Below are positions 25,448 through 34,904 of a stretch of DNA of 64,000 bases, one piece after another. Location: contig NZ_CP033116.1 in NCBI RefSeq assembly GCF_009497895.1, positions 3,286,001 through 3,350,000 on the forward strand, written 5' to 3'. The position numbers and the translations under genes are program-made. The number at the start of each line of letters is the position of its first letter. Within the stretch, counting starts at the first letter, position 1. Origin of the DNA: Halopseudomonas pelagia (GTDB lineage Bacteria > Pseudomonadota > Gammaproteobacteria > Pseudomonadales > Pseudomonadaceae). The notes under the pieces are model-generated. The model worked only from the letters and a program-made list of their open reading frames with translations, was not told the DNA's origin and ran no database searches.

Positions 25448-26319
25448 GGTACGCGTTTATTCAGAGTCAAGTGGACAACTATCCCGTGCGCCGCCTGTGC
25501 AAGATGATGACCGTGCACCCCAGTGGTTACTATGCCTGGTGTCGCAACAAGCTGTCTGATCGGGCTCGTGAAGACCAGCGTCTGCTAGGCCAGATTAAAC
25601 ATTCATGGCTTGAGAGCGGCGGTGTGTATGGCTATCGCAAAATTCATCTGGATCTTCGTGAAGCTGGTGAGGCTTGCGGTAAGCACAGGGTAGCCCGTCT
25701 CATGCGCTGCGAGGGGTTGCGCTCACAGACGGGTTATCGCCGCCGCCCCGGTCATTACAGTGGCAAGCCTGCGGTGGTTTCACCCAATCACTTGGATCGC
25801 CAATTCGATGTAGCGGCGCCCAATGTTGCATGGGTGACAGACATAACTTACATCCGCACCTACGAAGGCTGGTTGTATTTGTCCGTTGTGATCGACCTGT
25901 TCTCTCGTCAGGTCGTCGGTTGGTCAATGAAGCCGCGCATGACGTCTGACTTGGCGCTAGACGCGCTGTTAGCAGCAGTCTGGCGTCGTAAACCACAAGG
26001 CTGTGTCATGGTTCATTCGGACCAGGGCAGTCAATTTAGTAGCGGTGACTGGCAAAGCTTCCTGAAAGCGAATCACCTGGTGGGTAGCATGAGCCGCCGC
26101 GGGAACTGCCATGACAACGCAGTCGCTGAAAGCTTTTTTCAGTTACTCAAACGGGAGCGAATCAAGCGGCAGATCTATCCAACACGCGAGGCTGCAAGAC
26201 AAGACGTGTTCAATTACATTGAGATGTTTTATAACCCAAAGCGCCGGCACGGAACGAGTGGTGACCTGTCACCGGTCGAGTACGAAAAGCGTCATTACCA
26301 GAGTCTGGCGAGTGTCTAG
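25447..26319 (+). CDS. IS3-family transposase OrfB (DDE integrase domain)
   Basis: The ORF is in the -1 frame relative to OrfA and is normally made as an OrfAB fusion. An internal GTG at 25471 gives a 282-residue product. The HTH_21 segment is followed by an rve integrase domain: D in WVTDITYI, D in VMVHSDQGSQF and E in AESFFQLLKRE, with the usual K/R seven residues after the Glu. It appears intact, so the element may be active. Confidence 0.93.
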   Translation, partial: RYAFIQSQVDNYPVRRLCKMMTVHPSGYYAWCRNKLSDRAREDQRLLGQIKHSWLESGGVYGYRKIHLDLREAGEACGKHRVARLMRCEGLRSQTGYRRRPGHYSGKPAVVSPNHLDRQFDVAAPNVAWVTDITYIRTYEGWLYLSVVIDLFSRQVVGWSMKPRMTSDLALDALLAAVWRRKPQGCVMVHSDQGSQFSSGDWQSFLKANHLVGSMSRRGNCHDNAVAESFFQLLKRERIKRQIYPTREAARQDVFNYIEMFYNPKRRHGTSGDLSPVEYEKRHYQSLASV

Positions 26320-26337
26320 AATACTGGGGGCGATTCA

Positions 26338-26633
26338 GTACTCAGGCCGCACTCATATCTCTGTTCAGGCTCAGCCGGCGCTCTGCCTTGTATGCCCTGA
26401 CCTGCTGTATGTAAGCCAACTTTGACGGTACTGACGCCATGCGGTGCCGACAACAGCCGCCAACATCGAAGCCCTTGCGCAAGCTGTGAGACGCGAGTCC
26501 AATTAGCGAGCTGTTAGGTCCAGACATTAAAGTCCGTGTATACGGGCATGGAGCAGACGTCGAGCGTGCCGACAGCTGAGCTGGTGATAGGCAGCCATGA
26601 TAAACTTTGGTTTTTATCAAGGATGATCAATGT
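26338..26633. other. Spacer without a supported gene
   Basis: Just under 300 bases between the IS3 element and the membrane-protein gene. A 92-codon minus-strand frame is present but has no family and no ribosome site. AAGGA before 26634 belongs to the next gene. Confidence 0.35.
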
Positions 26634-27332
26634 ATGGTCAAAAAAAGGTGGAGCATCCCTAAGCAGCCAAAAAAGCAAGCTAAAGGGACAAAAGTCGAGA
26701 CATCAATTGCACCATTAGTTAACTGGCTCCCTAGAGTTCTGCTTTTAATAAATGGATTGCTAACCGGAGCTGGGTATTTATTTCTTGCTGGGTATCTTAG
26801 CAAACTTGGGATAGAGATGGGCGAGCTGGAAATTAGCCTTCCTACGCTGTTGCTACACGGGTACGTATTTCTATTAGAGTCGATGATGAAAGGAAGCGTA
26901 TGGGTGGTTAACATTGCCATTCCTATTGTTTCGCTAGTAGTTGCATTTTTGTTCTACCCTCCATACCAATCGATGTACCCTGCTTGGTCAATAACTGAAC
27001 GTATTTGGGGAGCCACCTGCGTTGCACTCCCGCTGACCATGCTTCTTGTCATGGGTCCCAGCTGGACCATCATCGCAGGAAGCGAAAAAGCAGAAAAAAA
27101 CACTTTGGTAAGCCTTGGAATTTCTCAACCAGACGACCTGCTAAGGGAGCACACCGTTGCCACGGAGGATGGAAATATCACTGGCACACTAGTGATCGCG
27201 GACAAAGGTTTTATCTACCTGCGGTCTGACAATAGTATCTACAAGATCTCCAACACAACTGGCCAAGTAGCTCGACGGATTGACTTTAGCTCATCCGAAT
27301 CTGCTACCGAGAGCAGCGGGGCTGGCGAATGA
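26634..27332 (+). CDS. Unknown inner-membrane protein, 232 aa
   Basis: Start chosen at the ATG at 26634 (MVKKRW) with AAGGA ten bases upstream. It has a basic N-terminus, then about four hydrophobic helices (roughly residues 32-52, 65-85, 92-110, 125-145), then a soluble C-terminal part with 'GTLVIADKGFIYLRSDNSIYKI', which could be a small beta domain. I do not recognise the family. The next gene overlaps its stop by ATGA, so the two form an operon. Confidence 0.6.
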   Translation: MVKKRWSIPKQPKKQAKGTKVETSIAPLVNWLPRVLLLINGLLTGAGYLFLAGYLSKLGIEMGELEISLPTLLLHGYVFLLESMMKGSVWVVNIAIPIVSLVVAFLFYPPYQSMYPAWSITERIWGATCVALPLTMLLVMGPSWTIIAGSEKAEKNTLVSLGISQPDDLLREHTVATEDGNITGTLVIADKGFIYLRSDNSIYKISNTTGQVARRIDFSSSESATESSGAGE

Positions 27333-27547
27333 AGTACATCTCAGCGTCACCGCCTCATAACCTCATTAGAGGAACACTAGCCCGACAGGCGGCCCAAACA
27401 TACATTGCAAGTCTGCTCCTAGACGCTAGTGAGCATGCCGGTGCTTTTGAAGGCGAAGAGCTGACCGAAGCTGAGCGCGAAATCGCCCGAGCCGAAATCG
27501 AGCGCATCGGAATGGAGATTCTGCACCGCTACAAGTGCGAGTTGTAG
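27329..27547 (+). CDS. Unknown small protein, 72 aa
   Basis: The start overlaps the preceding gene's stop codon (ATGA), a good sign of translational coupling. The protein is helical and acidic in the middle (EGEELTEAEREIARAEIERIGMEIL) with no membrane segment. No family is recognised. Confidence 0.55.
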   Translation: MKYISASPPHNLIRGTLARQAAQTYIASLLLDASEHAGAFEGEELTEAEREIARAEIERIGMEILHRYKCEL

Positions 27548-28021
27548 CGGTTACTCCCGCACTATTGCTTCTTGGCTAGGACTTTCCTCCCGATTGTTCA
27601 GCTGCTGCTCCCGGTCAATACACCAATACCGCAGTCCGGCAATTGCTCGCCCAGGTAGCCAAAACCAGTCGCACAGACATGTGCCACCGAAAAAGCGCTG
27701 GAAAAAGAAACCATAACATTGAAAAGCTCGTATAGCAGATTGAGCCCAGCGACACGGAAGATCAGGGCGCGAGCGACGCAGAGCATTGGCGGACACGGTT
27801 GCGGTAAGAGTGCGCTAGGTCAGATGGAAAGCAGTCATGCCCAGAAAGCTGCGGAGACCTCTCTCTTCTCTGTCCATCGCTGGTCAGAGTGTTTCCGGGC
27901 GCTGAAAAGCTGGCTCCAGGTATCCGCCTTTGCGGCAAATCAATCATCGGTTATTCACTCGTTGTGCATTCGACAAAATGGCTTATCTTGGTGTTATCCA
28001 AAAATTCAGTTGGTGGTGCCT
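27548..28021. other. Stretch without a recognised gene
   Basis: About 470 bases before the second antitoxin-like gene. Overlapping short frames exist on both strands, but none has a credible start signal or family. No repeat or terminator is clear. Confidence 0.35.
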
Positions 28022-28483
28022 ATGATTGATCTACCCGAGCACTTCAAAGCCATTCCTGTTCTCTCAACGAACGTAAGTTTCTGGCAGGCTGCGGAGAGCA
28101 TGGCGGAACTGAAAGAAATCGAACGCATTGCCATGATCCGGAAAGGGCTGCCCCCAGAAACAATCCAGATGACCCTAGTAGCTCTCAACATAAATCAGAA
28201 TATGTTGTGTAGAGCGTTAAATCTGGCTATTGCGACAGTGAAACGTAGGCTAAAGGACGGGAAGCCGCTAGATTCTATGGCTTCTGAGCGCATTGTGCGA
28301 TTGATGCAGGTTGCTCTACTAGCGCGTGTTCTATTCGAGCGAGACGAGTACGCGGCACAATGGCTATCGACTCCAAACGATGCTCTGGGAGGCGAGCCTC
28401 CGGTTAGCTTGTGTGATACAGAGCTCGGGGGGAGGCAGGTACGTCGCATCCTGCACGCAATCGAGTCAGGAAGCGCGGCGTGA
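28022..28483 (+). CDS. MbcA/ParS/Xre-type antitoxin-like protein, second orphan
   Basis: 153 residues from the ATG at 28022 (MIDLPEHFKAIP). The central part (IRKGLPPETIQMTLVALNINQNMLCRALNLAIATVKRRLKDGKPLD) resembles the Xre-like HTH, and the end (FERDEYAAQWLSTPNDALGGEPPVSLCDTELGGRQVRRIL) fits the toxin-binding domain of RES-system antitoxins. No toxin frame of usual length follows. It is only distantly similar to the protein at 24518-24919. Confidence 0.65.
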   Translation: MIDLPEHFKAIPVLSTNVSFWQAAESMAELKEIERIAMIRKGLPPETIQMTLVALNINQNMLCRALNLAIATVKRRLKDGKPLDSMASERIVRLMQVALLARVLFERDEYAAQWLSTPNDALGGEPPVSLCDTELGGRQVRRILHAIESGSAA

Positions 28484-28719
28484 GGCATCGTATATGGGCA
28501 AATCTAGCGCCCTTAATAGACAATCTGACCTGTGCGATTAGCCTCGCGGTCTATCCACTGAATGCAATGGAGAGGAGATGGAGAATGACGGGGATGGTTA
28601 GAGGGAGGTAGGCTCCTCGATATCCTTGAAACCGAAGATATTGGCGCACCTGAGCGAGCAATGTACAAGCTCGCTCCCAAGCCCTATAAGCTTTCCAGAT
28701 AGTTCACTATGAGCTTCAA

Positions 28720-28783
28720 ATGACATTGAATACACATGGATACAAAGCCAAGGAGGATGCTTTATTGTTGGTTGTGGATCTCG
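28720..28783 (+). pseudogene. 5' part of a DEDDh exonuclease gene, cut by IS21
   Basis: Twenty-one codons (MTLNTHGYKAKED then ALLLVVDL) and one extra base before the IS21 end. They encode the start of exonuclease motif I (VVDLEAT). The frame continues at the CTCG duplication on the other side of the element (31423). AAGG-type spacing before the ATG is poor, so the start is tentative. Confidence 0.75.
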
Positions 28784-28876
28784 TGCGTATTCCGGCGAAC
28801 GTGACCGGTCATTCCGGTGATCGTGACCGATTTGCACACGGCCTTCACGCTGGAACGGGTTTTGTACTCTGAGCGG

Positions 28877-29632
28877 TCACGATGGGTCAATCGATACCGC
28901 GTTTTGAGCGTTAGCCTTTCTCAGTGATTCCCCCTTCAGATTGAGCCGGTGGGCGCCGTGCAGGAGCCGGTCCAGGATGGCGTCGGCGAGCGTGGCGGAG
29001 CCGATGTACTCGTGCCAGTGTTCGGTGGGTAGCTGACTGGCAATGAGCGTTGAACCACGTCCATGACGGTCCTCGATCACCTCCATCAGATCCTGTCGTT
29101 GCTGGGCATTGACCTTCTGCATGCCCCAGTCATCTAGAATCAGCAGATCGGTTTTCAACAGCTGCGTCATCAGGCGGGCGTAGCTGCCATCGCCGTGGGC
29201 GATCCGCACTTGCTCGAACAGCCGTGGCACCCGCAAGTAGCGGACGGATAGCCCTTGGCGGCAGGCCTGGTTGCCCAGGGCGCAAGCCAGCCATGTCTTG
29301 CCACAGCCGGTGGGACCGGTGATACACAGATTCAGCGATTGACCGATCCAGTCACAGCTGGCCAGGCCTGCCATACGGGAACGTTCCAGCCCTCGCGGGT
29401 GGCGATAGTCGATGTCTTCGATGCAGGCCTGCACGCGCAAGCGAGCAGCCTTCAGTAGCCGGTCCAGCCGACGGTTCTCCCGGTGCAGCACTTCCCGGTC
29501 TACCAGCAGGGCCAGGCGCTCCTCGAACGCCAGGTCATGGGTTGCGGGCTGCGCCCGCTGCTGTTCCAAGGCGTCGCACATGCCCGTTAGCTTGAGGTGG
29601 CGCAGGGTGTTGAGTGTGTTGTGAGTCAGCAT
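28877..29632 (-). CDS. istB: IS21 helper ATPase IstB
   Basis: 251 residues of the DnaC-like AAA family: Walker A GPTGCGKTW and Walker B LLILDDWG. It helps the IstA transposase to select target DNA. It follows istA by 14 bases on the same strand. Confidence 0.95.
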   Translation of the reverse strand: MLTHNTLNTLRHLKLTGMCDALEQQRAQPATHDLAFEERLALLVDREVLHRENRRLDRLLKAARLRVQACIEDIDYRHPRGLERSRMAGLASCDWIGQSLNLCITGPTGCGKTWLACALGNQACRQGLSVRYLRVPRLFEQVRIAHGDGSYARLMTQLLKTDLLILDDWGMQKVNAQQRQDLMEVIEDRHGRGSTLIASQLPTEHWHEYIGSATLADAILDRLLHGAHRLNLKGESLRKANAQNAVSIDPS

Positions 29633-29646
29633 AGGTCTCTCCGGGA

Positions 29647-31191
29647 TCAGTGGTAGTAATGCGGGCCGCGAACGTTGGTGTGCGCCGGCAGGTCGGTCAG
29701 GTCACGCTCATCGTCGGCCAGAGGCAGCGGGAACTGGTCCAGCCCCTGTTTCAGGATCGAGGTGATGCTCTGGTAGCTGGCCGAGTTGATCGACAGCGCC
29801 CGGGCACAGGCTTGTTCAAGGCGTTCACGGCTGTAGCGCCGACTGAGACTCAGCAATCCCAAACAAGCGCGGTAGCCATGCTCTGGATGAGGGCGGTCCT
29901 TGAGCTGGCTCTGCACCACCTCCAGCGTGCCGGGGCCGATGTCCTTGGCCCAGTTGAGGAAGCGCTGCGGCGACCAGTCCTTGTGGGCCTGATGCGCCTT
30001 GGGCATGTGTTCGGTCAGGGTTACGAAGCGGCTCTTCCCGTGGCGGGGATGTAATGCCACCCGCTGGCCCTTGTGCATGACCTCCAGGGCGGTATCCGTT
30101 AACCGTACGTCCAGAACCAGCCCCACCAAGGCGTGAGGTACGCTGTACAGGCGTTTGTCGACCTCGATGTGGTAGTCGATGCCTGGCCTGGCCTTGCGCC
30201 ATTCGGCGTAGGTATAGGGCGCTACTGGCAGAGGCCGCAGTGCCGGTCGATCAAGTGCGTCGAACAGGCTCTGACGGCTCTCGGTTCGACCCTGGAACAG
30301 GCGCTGGTTCAGGGCTGGTAGCAACGCTGCAATGGCGGCATTGAGTTCGGCCAGGGAGAAGAACATCTGATGCCGTAAACGGGCCAGGATCCAGCGCTCG
30401 ACCAACAGCACCGACGTCTCGGCCTTCGCCTTATCCTTGGGCTTGTAGGGCCGTGCTGGCAATACCGCCGTCTGGTAATGGCAGGCCAGCTCAGCATAGG
30501 TCTCGTTGATCGTCGGACTGTAGCGGTCCGCCTTGGTCACCGCCGCCTTGAGGTTATCCGGAACCAGCAGTTCCGGTACCCCGCCAAAGAACCTGAACAT
30601 CCTTTGGTGGGAGGCGATCCAGTCTGGAAGGCTCTGGCTCCAGGTAGCCTCGGCGAAGGTGTAACTGGACGCGCCCAGCACTGCCACAAAGACCTGGGCC
30701 TTGCGCACCTCACCGGTAGAGCGGTCCACCACCGGCACAGTAGGGCCGCAGTAATCGATAAAGATCTTCTCGCCAGCCCGGTGGACCTGTCGCATGCTGC
30801 GGCGCTGCCGGCCACGCCAGAGCCGGTAGTGGTGGCAGTACTGGCTGTAGCGATACGCCTTGTCGCCGTGGCGTTCTACGTATTCGGCCCAGAGCAGTTG
30901 CAGAGTGACGCCTTTGGTCTTGAGCTCTTGATGAACCTCGAAGTAGTCGGGCTCGGCAAAGCGTGACGGTGGCGCCTTGGCCGGGAACAGCAGCGCGTAC
31001 AGCCGAACCTTGTCCAGGTCCTTCGGCAGTGGCCAGGTAACGCCCTGAACCTGGGCCAGGCTGACGTACTTGCCGACCACGCCCTTGGAGAGTCCGCAGG
31101 CACGAGCAATGCGCTCGTGACTGAGACCGGCTTCGTATTTGAGGCGCAAGACCTCGATGATCTGTCGCATGGAAATCCTCGCAGCCGGCAT
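29647..31191 (-). CDS. istA: IS21 transposase IstA
   Basis: 514 residues from the ATG at 31191 (MPAARISMRQIIEVL) with GAGGAAG upstream; a longer frame to 31320 lacks family similarity. It has an N-terminal HTH and an rve catalytic core with D in FIDYCG, D in LLVPDNLKAAV and E in KAKAETSVLLVERW. It appears complete. Confidence 0.93.
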   Translation of the reverse strand: MPAARISMRQIIEVLRLKYEAGLSHERIARACGLSKGVVGKYVSLAQVQGVTWPLPKDLDKVRLYALLFPAKAPPSRFAEPDYFEVHQELKTKGVTLQLLWAEYVERHGDKAYRYSQYCHHYRLWRGRQRRSMRQVHRAGEKIFIDYCGPTVPVVDRSTGEVRKAQVFVAVLGASSYTFAEATWSQSLPDWIASHQRMFRFFGGVPELLVPDNLKAAVTKADRYSPTINETYAELACHYQTAVLPARPYKPKDKAKAETSVLLVERWILARLRHQMFFSLAELNAAIAALLPALNQRLFQGRTESRQSLFDALDRPALRPLPVAPYTYAEWRKARPGIDYHIEVDKRLYSVPHALVGLVLDVRLTDTALEVMHKGQRVALHPRHGKSRFVTLTEHMPKAHQAHKDWSPQRFLNWAKDIGPGTLEVVQSQLKDRPHPEHGYRACLGLLSLSRRYSRERLEQACARALSINSASYQSITSILKQGLDQFPLPLADDERDLTDLPAHTNVRGPHYYH

Positions 31192-31422
31192 CCGCTCTTC
31201 CTCGTGAAAAAAGGAAGCGGTATGCGCGATTAAGTTGAAGAATTCCAGTGTGTTGGCAGTGATTCCGGGGGAACGTGACCGACGATTCCGGCATCGTGAC
31301 CGGTGATTCCGGGATATCACCCAAAATCGGTCACGATAAAACGGAATGAGCGGTCACGTTAGCCCGGAACAGGCGGTCACGTTCAAACGGAATGGGCGGT
31401 CACGATGGGCCGGAATATGCAG

Positions 31423-32022
31423 CTCGAGGCAACGTGTTGGGAGAACCAGACAACGCCCGACAAAGAAGCTCAAAGCATCGATAATATGGAAATTATCGAA
31501 CTGGGGTGCGCGCTGACAACCCGCGCGGGCAGGATATTGGATACTCGAAGCTTTTTGGTCAAGCCTGAAAGATATTCAACCTTAAGTAGTTTTTGCACGG
31601 AATTGACCGGCATAACCCAGTCAATGGTAGATACAGCATTAACTTTTCCAGAGGCGATTCAAAAATTAAATTTTTGGTTGGGGCAACCTACAAAAGATTT
31701 CATCTGGTGCAGTTGGGGCAATTACGATCTGAAGCATTTGACCGCTCAAAATGATCGTAGTGGGCCAGAGGCTTTCATTCTCAACTATCCCCATCTGAAT
31801 CTAAAACGTCTATGGCGACGCACAACGGGACAGAGAAAGAAAACCGGGCTAACCAACGCGATGGCGTTTCATGATTTGGTATTTGAGGGCAATCATCATC
31901 GGGGGGTAGATGATGCTCGAAATATCTCAAGGCTTTTGCCCTTTATGGACTGGTCACTGGAGGAGGAATTACTCACTTTGCCGAAACCGGCCTTGAAAGA
32001 GTATCAATCTCCTCAACCCTAA
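31423..32022 (+). pseudogene. 3' part of a DEDDh 3'-5' exonuclease gene
   Basis: Starting in the duplicated CTCG the frame reads EATCW and then NMEIIELGCALT, with SWGNYDLKHL (motif II) and HHRGVDDARNISRLL (motif III His and Asp). This is the ERI-1/KapD-like exonuclease family. Joined with 28720-28783 through one CTCG, it makes an uninterrupted 219-residue protein. Without its first codons the Asp of motif I is lost, so the present fragment should be inactive. Confidence 0.82.
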
Positions 32023-32158
32023 GTGCCAGCCTCATTGATAATGCTTGTCTAGGGCGTGTGTGAATTGCGGGGTTGCCCTGAATCTCCAGCTATGTAATAA
32101 AATACCAGCTAGGTATCGATATCCGTTTTTCAGCTCTAGGCTTGCTCGTCAGAACGCT

Positions 32159-32587
32159 TCATCTGGCCCTTCTAGGCATAGACTTCAAACTCTCTTCTGG
32201 CCTCGATTGAATCAAATCCTTCAAATCGAGGTTAGGAATCGAACGGGCATTCGCAAGCATCCTCTCAATCATCCGCAATTGTTCAGCATTGTTTCTGGTT
32301 AGAACGATAATCTCCGCTTCAAGTCTTTCAATACGCTCTATAAGGGTGATATCTGAAAGAGAGATTTTAGTGTAGACCGCCGGGGTAGCCCCACGAAGTT
32401 GAGCCTTCCTTTTCTTATAGCAGGCCGCGATTCCTGCATAGCTTGATAGCGTTTGTCGGGTCGTCTTCAGCCCCATAGCTAATTCTAATTGTGAGACCAG
32501 AGCCTCCCAGGTCAGTTTTCCGGACCATTTTGTCAGCATGACCTCGATCTTCCGTTGCTGTTGCGCAGAAATCTTTGGGCTCGCCAT
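32159..32587 (-). CDS. Small HTH/coiled-coil protein of the recombinase operon (TnpC/GmtX-like)
   Basis: 142 residues. The N-terminal part (KLTWEALVSQLELAMGLKTTRQTLSSYAGIAACYKKRK) looks like an HTH. Residues ~78-110 (LSDITLIERIERLEAEIIVLTRNNAEQLRMIERML) form a coiled coil. It starts one base after the third recombinase stops, so it is the last gene of the operon. Position and size match TnpC of Tn554-like elements and GmtX of gamma-mobile-trio elements. The assignment is by context. Confidence 0.65.
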   Translation of the reverse strand: MASPKISAQQQRKIEVMLTKWSGKLTWEALVSQLELAMGLKTTRQTLSSYAGIAACYKKRKAQLRGATPAVYTKISLSDITLIERIERLEAEIIVLTRNNAEQLRMIERMLANARSIPNLDLKDLIQSRPEESLKSMPRRAR

Positions 32588-32588
32588 A

Positions 32589-34904
32589 TCACCCCTCCCC
32601 GCCTGATAATCCGAACGTCGAAAGCAAACTAATTAGCTGGGGGTTGGACGTAGAGCTTTTGTCATCAGATTGATCGGTAAGCAGTATCCGCAATTCCTCC
32701 TCCACGTCAGGAAGATGACAATGGCTCTTTGTGCACTTTTTTGTATCCACATCTGTAACGTGAAACTCACTCGCGCCTGGTGAATAGCGAATGATAGTGC
32801 CTTTTCTAAGGGTATTCATTAAATCAAGCAAGCTCGCCAAAACATAAGTATTTTTAGAATGAATAACAAACCATCTCTGCATGGCTATAGAAGACCTCAT
32901 GCGCCTGTCAGCTTTTAAATTGTCGAGCCTTGCTACCTGTACTTGATAATCTTTTTGAAAGAGCTCTATCCCAGCGGCATCACCAGCAATATGACACGCA
33001 GCGGAACACATAAAGCACTGAGTAACGAAATCGTTGAGATACTCGCAAGGATTAAGATTAAGCTCTTGTGTACAGACTCCAGAAGATGTCACGGTTGCGG
33101 GCAAATTTGCTATTTGTTTGATCGACTCTCGTGCCACAACACGAATCTCCCTTTTTTTGGGGTCAGATTTGTCCATCACGGTACGCACACGTGCTGGTTG
33201 CTCCTCATGCCTACGGTGCAAATAGGCCTCCGTTTGTTCTTTGTCTTTACGACCCGACCAAGCCGTGATTATTTCGCGAGGGATATCGCTGAGCTCTGCA
33301 AGCGTGTTGCCGAAGTGACGAAGACTGTGCGGCTTCAAACTTAGACCCTCAAATCCATAACTTTCAAAAATAGTTACCCACCAATTTCCACCTCTCAGAC
33401 GCCCAGTGATCTGACTCGAAAGTGAATGCATAGGGGTGATGTTATAGTGAGATCTTGACAACACCCGGCCGCCCGACCTCACGGCCGACCTTCCATATAC
33501 CTGTGATCCTAATAAACAAAACAACGCGTTCTTCAGCCTGATTTTTCCTTCACTTGCAGCAAAAGAATCCGGAAACTCAGGTAAAAGCGTCGTCGTGAAA
33601 TATCGAATCCAGTTGTCCTGTAACTCGCCAACGGTGATCGAGGTTTTACCAGCACAACCCAAAATCCTCTGTCCTTGAACACTCAAGGTCTGATAACCCA
33701 TCAGCGTGGGAATGCTCAGATTTTGGGCTCGAGAATAAATGGATGTCGACAATAGATCATTAGATTCAAGCGCATGAATAGGTTTATCTGTGAAGCATGA
33801 GGGGACTTTGCCCCTTTTGTGAGCCGTTTGAGGAACACCGTGGCGAGGCAAAATGACTGGCACAATAGCGTCAACTTCGTAGAAACCGAGCGCATAACCT
33901 AACACGAACAGGTTTGGTACCGTATCGAAATTGAGATTACTACTTGCAGCATTAGATACTTTAAATCTCCCTAACAGCGTCCTAAGGCTTTGTCTGGGAT
34001 TCTCGTAAAAACGGCACAGCACCCGAGCCGGCTCACAGGCGAGAAAGAAAAAATTAACTGCTCGTTCCACCTCAGGTGCTAAGGCCGCAAGTATATGGTT
34101 ACGGTTGTTCTTGAATCCTTTACTCCCCGGCCAGTCAAGGTAGTAAACTTTACAATTTTCACTTTCTGAAAAGGTGTTAAGTTGCTGGCTGGGAATAAGA
34201 GGTAATTCGGCACTAATGCGATTGGGTGAGGCCAAACCCAACAACGCCGCTGTTGAAACAAAGGCATCGAGCATATTAATTTCGCTGCCCGTACTCACTG
34301 ATCCGTTTTGACTGACTGTTTGAAATATTTGATGGTGAATAGTCCCTAGGGCCTGAATAACTTCAACCTTAGGCATGCTATCGACTCTAGAATCGAACAC
34401 CGCGTGGCCTGTACGGTCACGTTTGTCCACAGACCGCGGTATTGATATTTTAGGCATCAAACCTTTTGCAATGCAGAATTCAATGAAGTTTGCTATACGA
34501 TCCTGATGATGGTACAGGCTCATGAACTCAACCAAACTACTAGTGTTCTGTGAGTATAGCTCCCCCTGCATCTCCGACAATAAACGTCTAGCATATACGA
34601 CTAATGCCTGCCTATGGCCTGCCGAAACCCCCATATTATTGACTTCAATGATCCAAATTTTAATAAGCTGATCATATGGATGGCGCAGTGCGTACTCAGA
34701 TCTATTCCCAGCTCCCGCCTTCCCTTTTAATCCGTGCCTTCCACAGAGAAAACGGACCTTTCGACCGGTGTTAGGGTCAATGTGATACCAGACGAGATCA
34801 CTCCATTGGGCCATCTTTTCTTCTGGACCACAAAACTGAGTTAGCTTTTGTTTTTGACACTCATGGATCAGCTTCTCAAGGCGGTCTAGATATTTATTTA
34901 ACAT
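32589..34904 (-). CDS. Large tyrosine-recombinase-like protein (TnpB/GmtZ-like), 771 aa
   Basis: A long protein with a tyrosine recombinase core in its second half: LGLASPNRISAELPLI (box I Arg), LKPHSLRHFGNTLAEL (HxxRH) and WSGRKDKEQTEAYLH (Trp and nucleophile Tyr). A cysteine-containing tail follows (CEYLNDFVTQCFMCSAACH) that may bind metal. It overlaps the gene before it by 11 bases. Multi-recombinase operons of this kind insert elements as a protein complex. Clearly AT-richer than the genes to the right. Confidence 0.78.
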   Translation of the reverse strand: MLNKYLDRLEKLIHECQKQKLTQFCGPEEKMAQWSDLVWYHIDPNTGRKVRFLCGRHGLKGKAGAGNRSEYALRHPYDQLIKIWIIEVNNMGVSAGHRQALVVYARRLLSEMQGELYSQNTSSLVEFMSLYHHQDRIANFIEFCIAKGLMPKISIPRSVDKRDRTGHAVFDSRVDSMPKVEVIQALGTIHHQIFQTVSQNGSVSTGSEINMLDAFVSTAALLGLASPNRISAELPLIPSQQLNTFSESENCKVYYLDWPGSKGFKNNRNHILAALAPEVERAVNFFFLACEPARVLCRFYENPRQSLRTLLGRFKVSNAASSNLNFDTVPNLFVLGYALGFYEVDAIVPVILPRHGVPQTAHKRGKVPSCFTDKPIHALESNDLLSTSIYSRAQNLSIPTLMGYQTLSVQGQRILGCAGKTSITVGELQDNWIRYFTTTLLPEFPDSFAASEGKIRLKNALFCLLGSQVYGRSAVRSGGRVLSRSHYNITPMHSLSSQITGRLRGGNWWVTIFESYGFEGLSLKPHSLRHFGNTLAELSDIPREIITAWSGRKDKEQTEAYLHRRHEEQPARVRTVMDKSDPKKREIRVVARESIKQIANLPATVTSSGVCTQELNLNPCEYLNDFVTQCFMCSAACHIAGDAAGIELFQKDYQVQVARLDNLKADRRMRSSIAMQRWFVIHSKNTYVLASLLDLMNTLRKGTIIRYSPGASEFHVTDVDTKKCTKSHCHLPDVEEELRILLTDQSDDKSSTSNPQLISLLSTFGLSGGEG

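Larger units (their letters stand above)
25107..26337 (+). mobile_element. IS3-family insertion sequence
   Basis: 1231 bases bounded by inverted repeats: left TGAATCGCCCCTAGTTTCG, right (reverse complement) TGAATCGCCCCCAGTATTC. Flanking GTA on both sides is a 3-base target duplication. It encodes OrfA and OrfB in -1 register. Confidence 0.93.
28784..31421 (-). mobile_element. IS21-family insertion sequence
   Basis: About 2.64 kb from TGCGTATTCCGGCGAACGTG to its mirror, which reads TGCATATTCCGGCCCATCGT on the other strand. CTCG is found at both junctions as a target duplication. It carries istA and istB. Near both ends, and most densely in the last ~150 bases, short units with GGTCACG next to GGAAT recur, like transposase binding sites. 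Confidence 0.9.
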
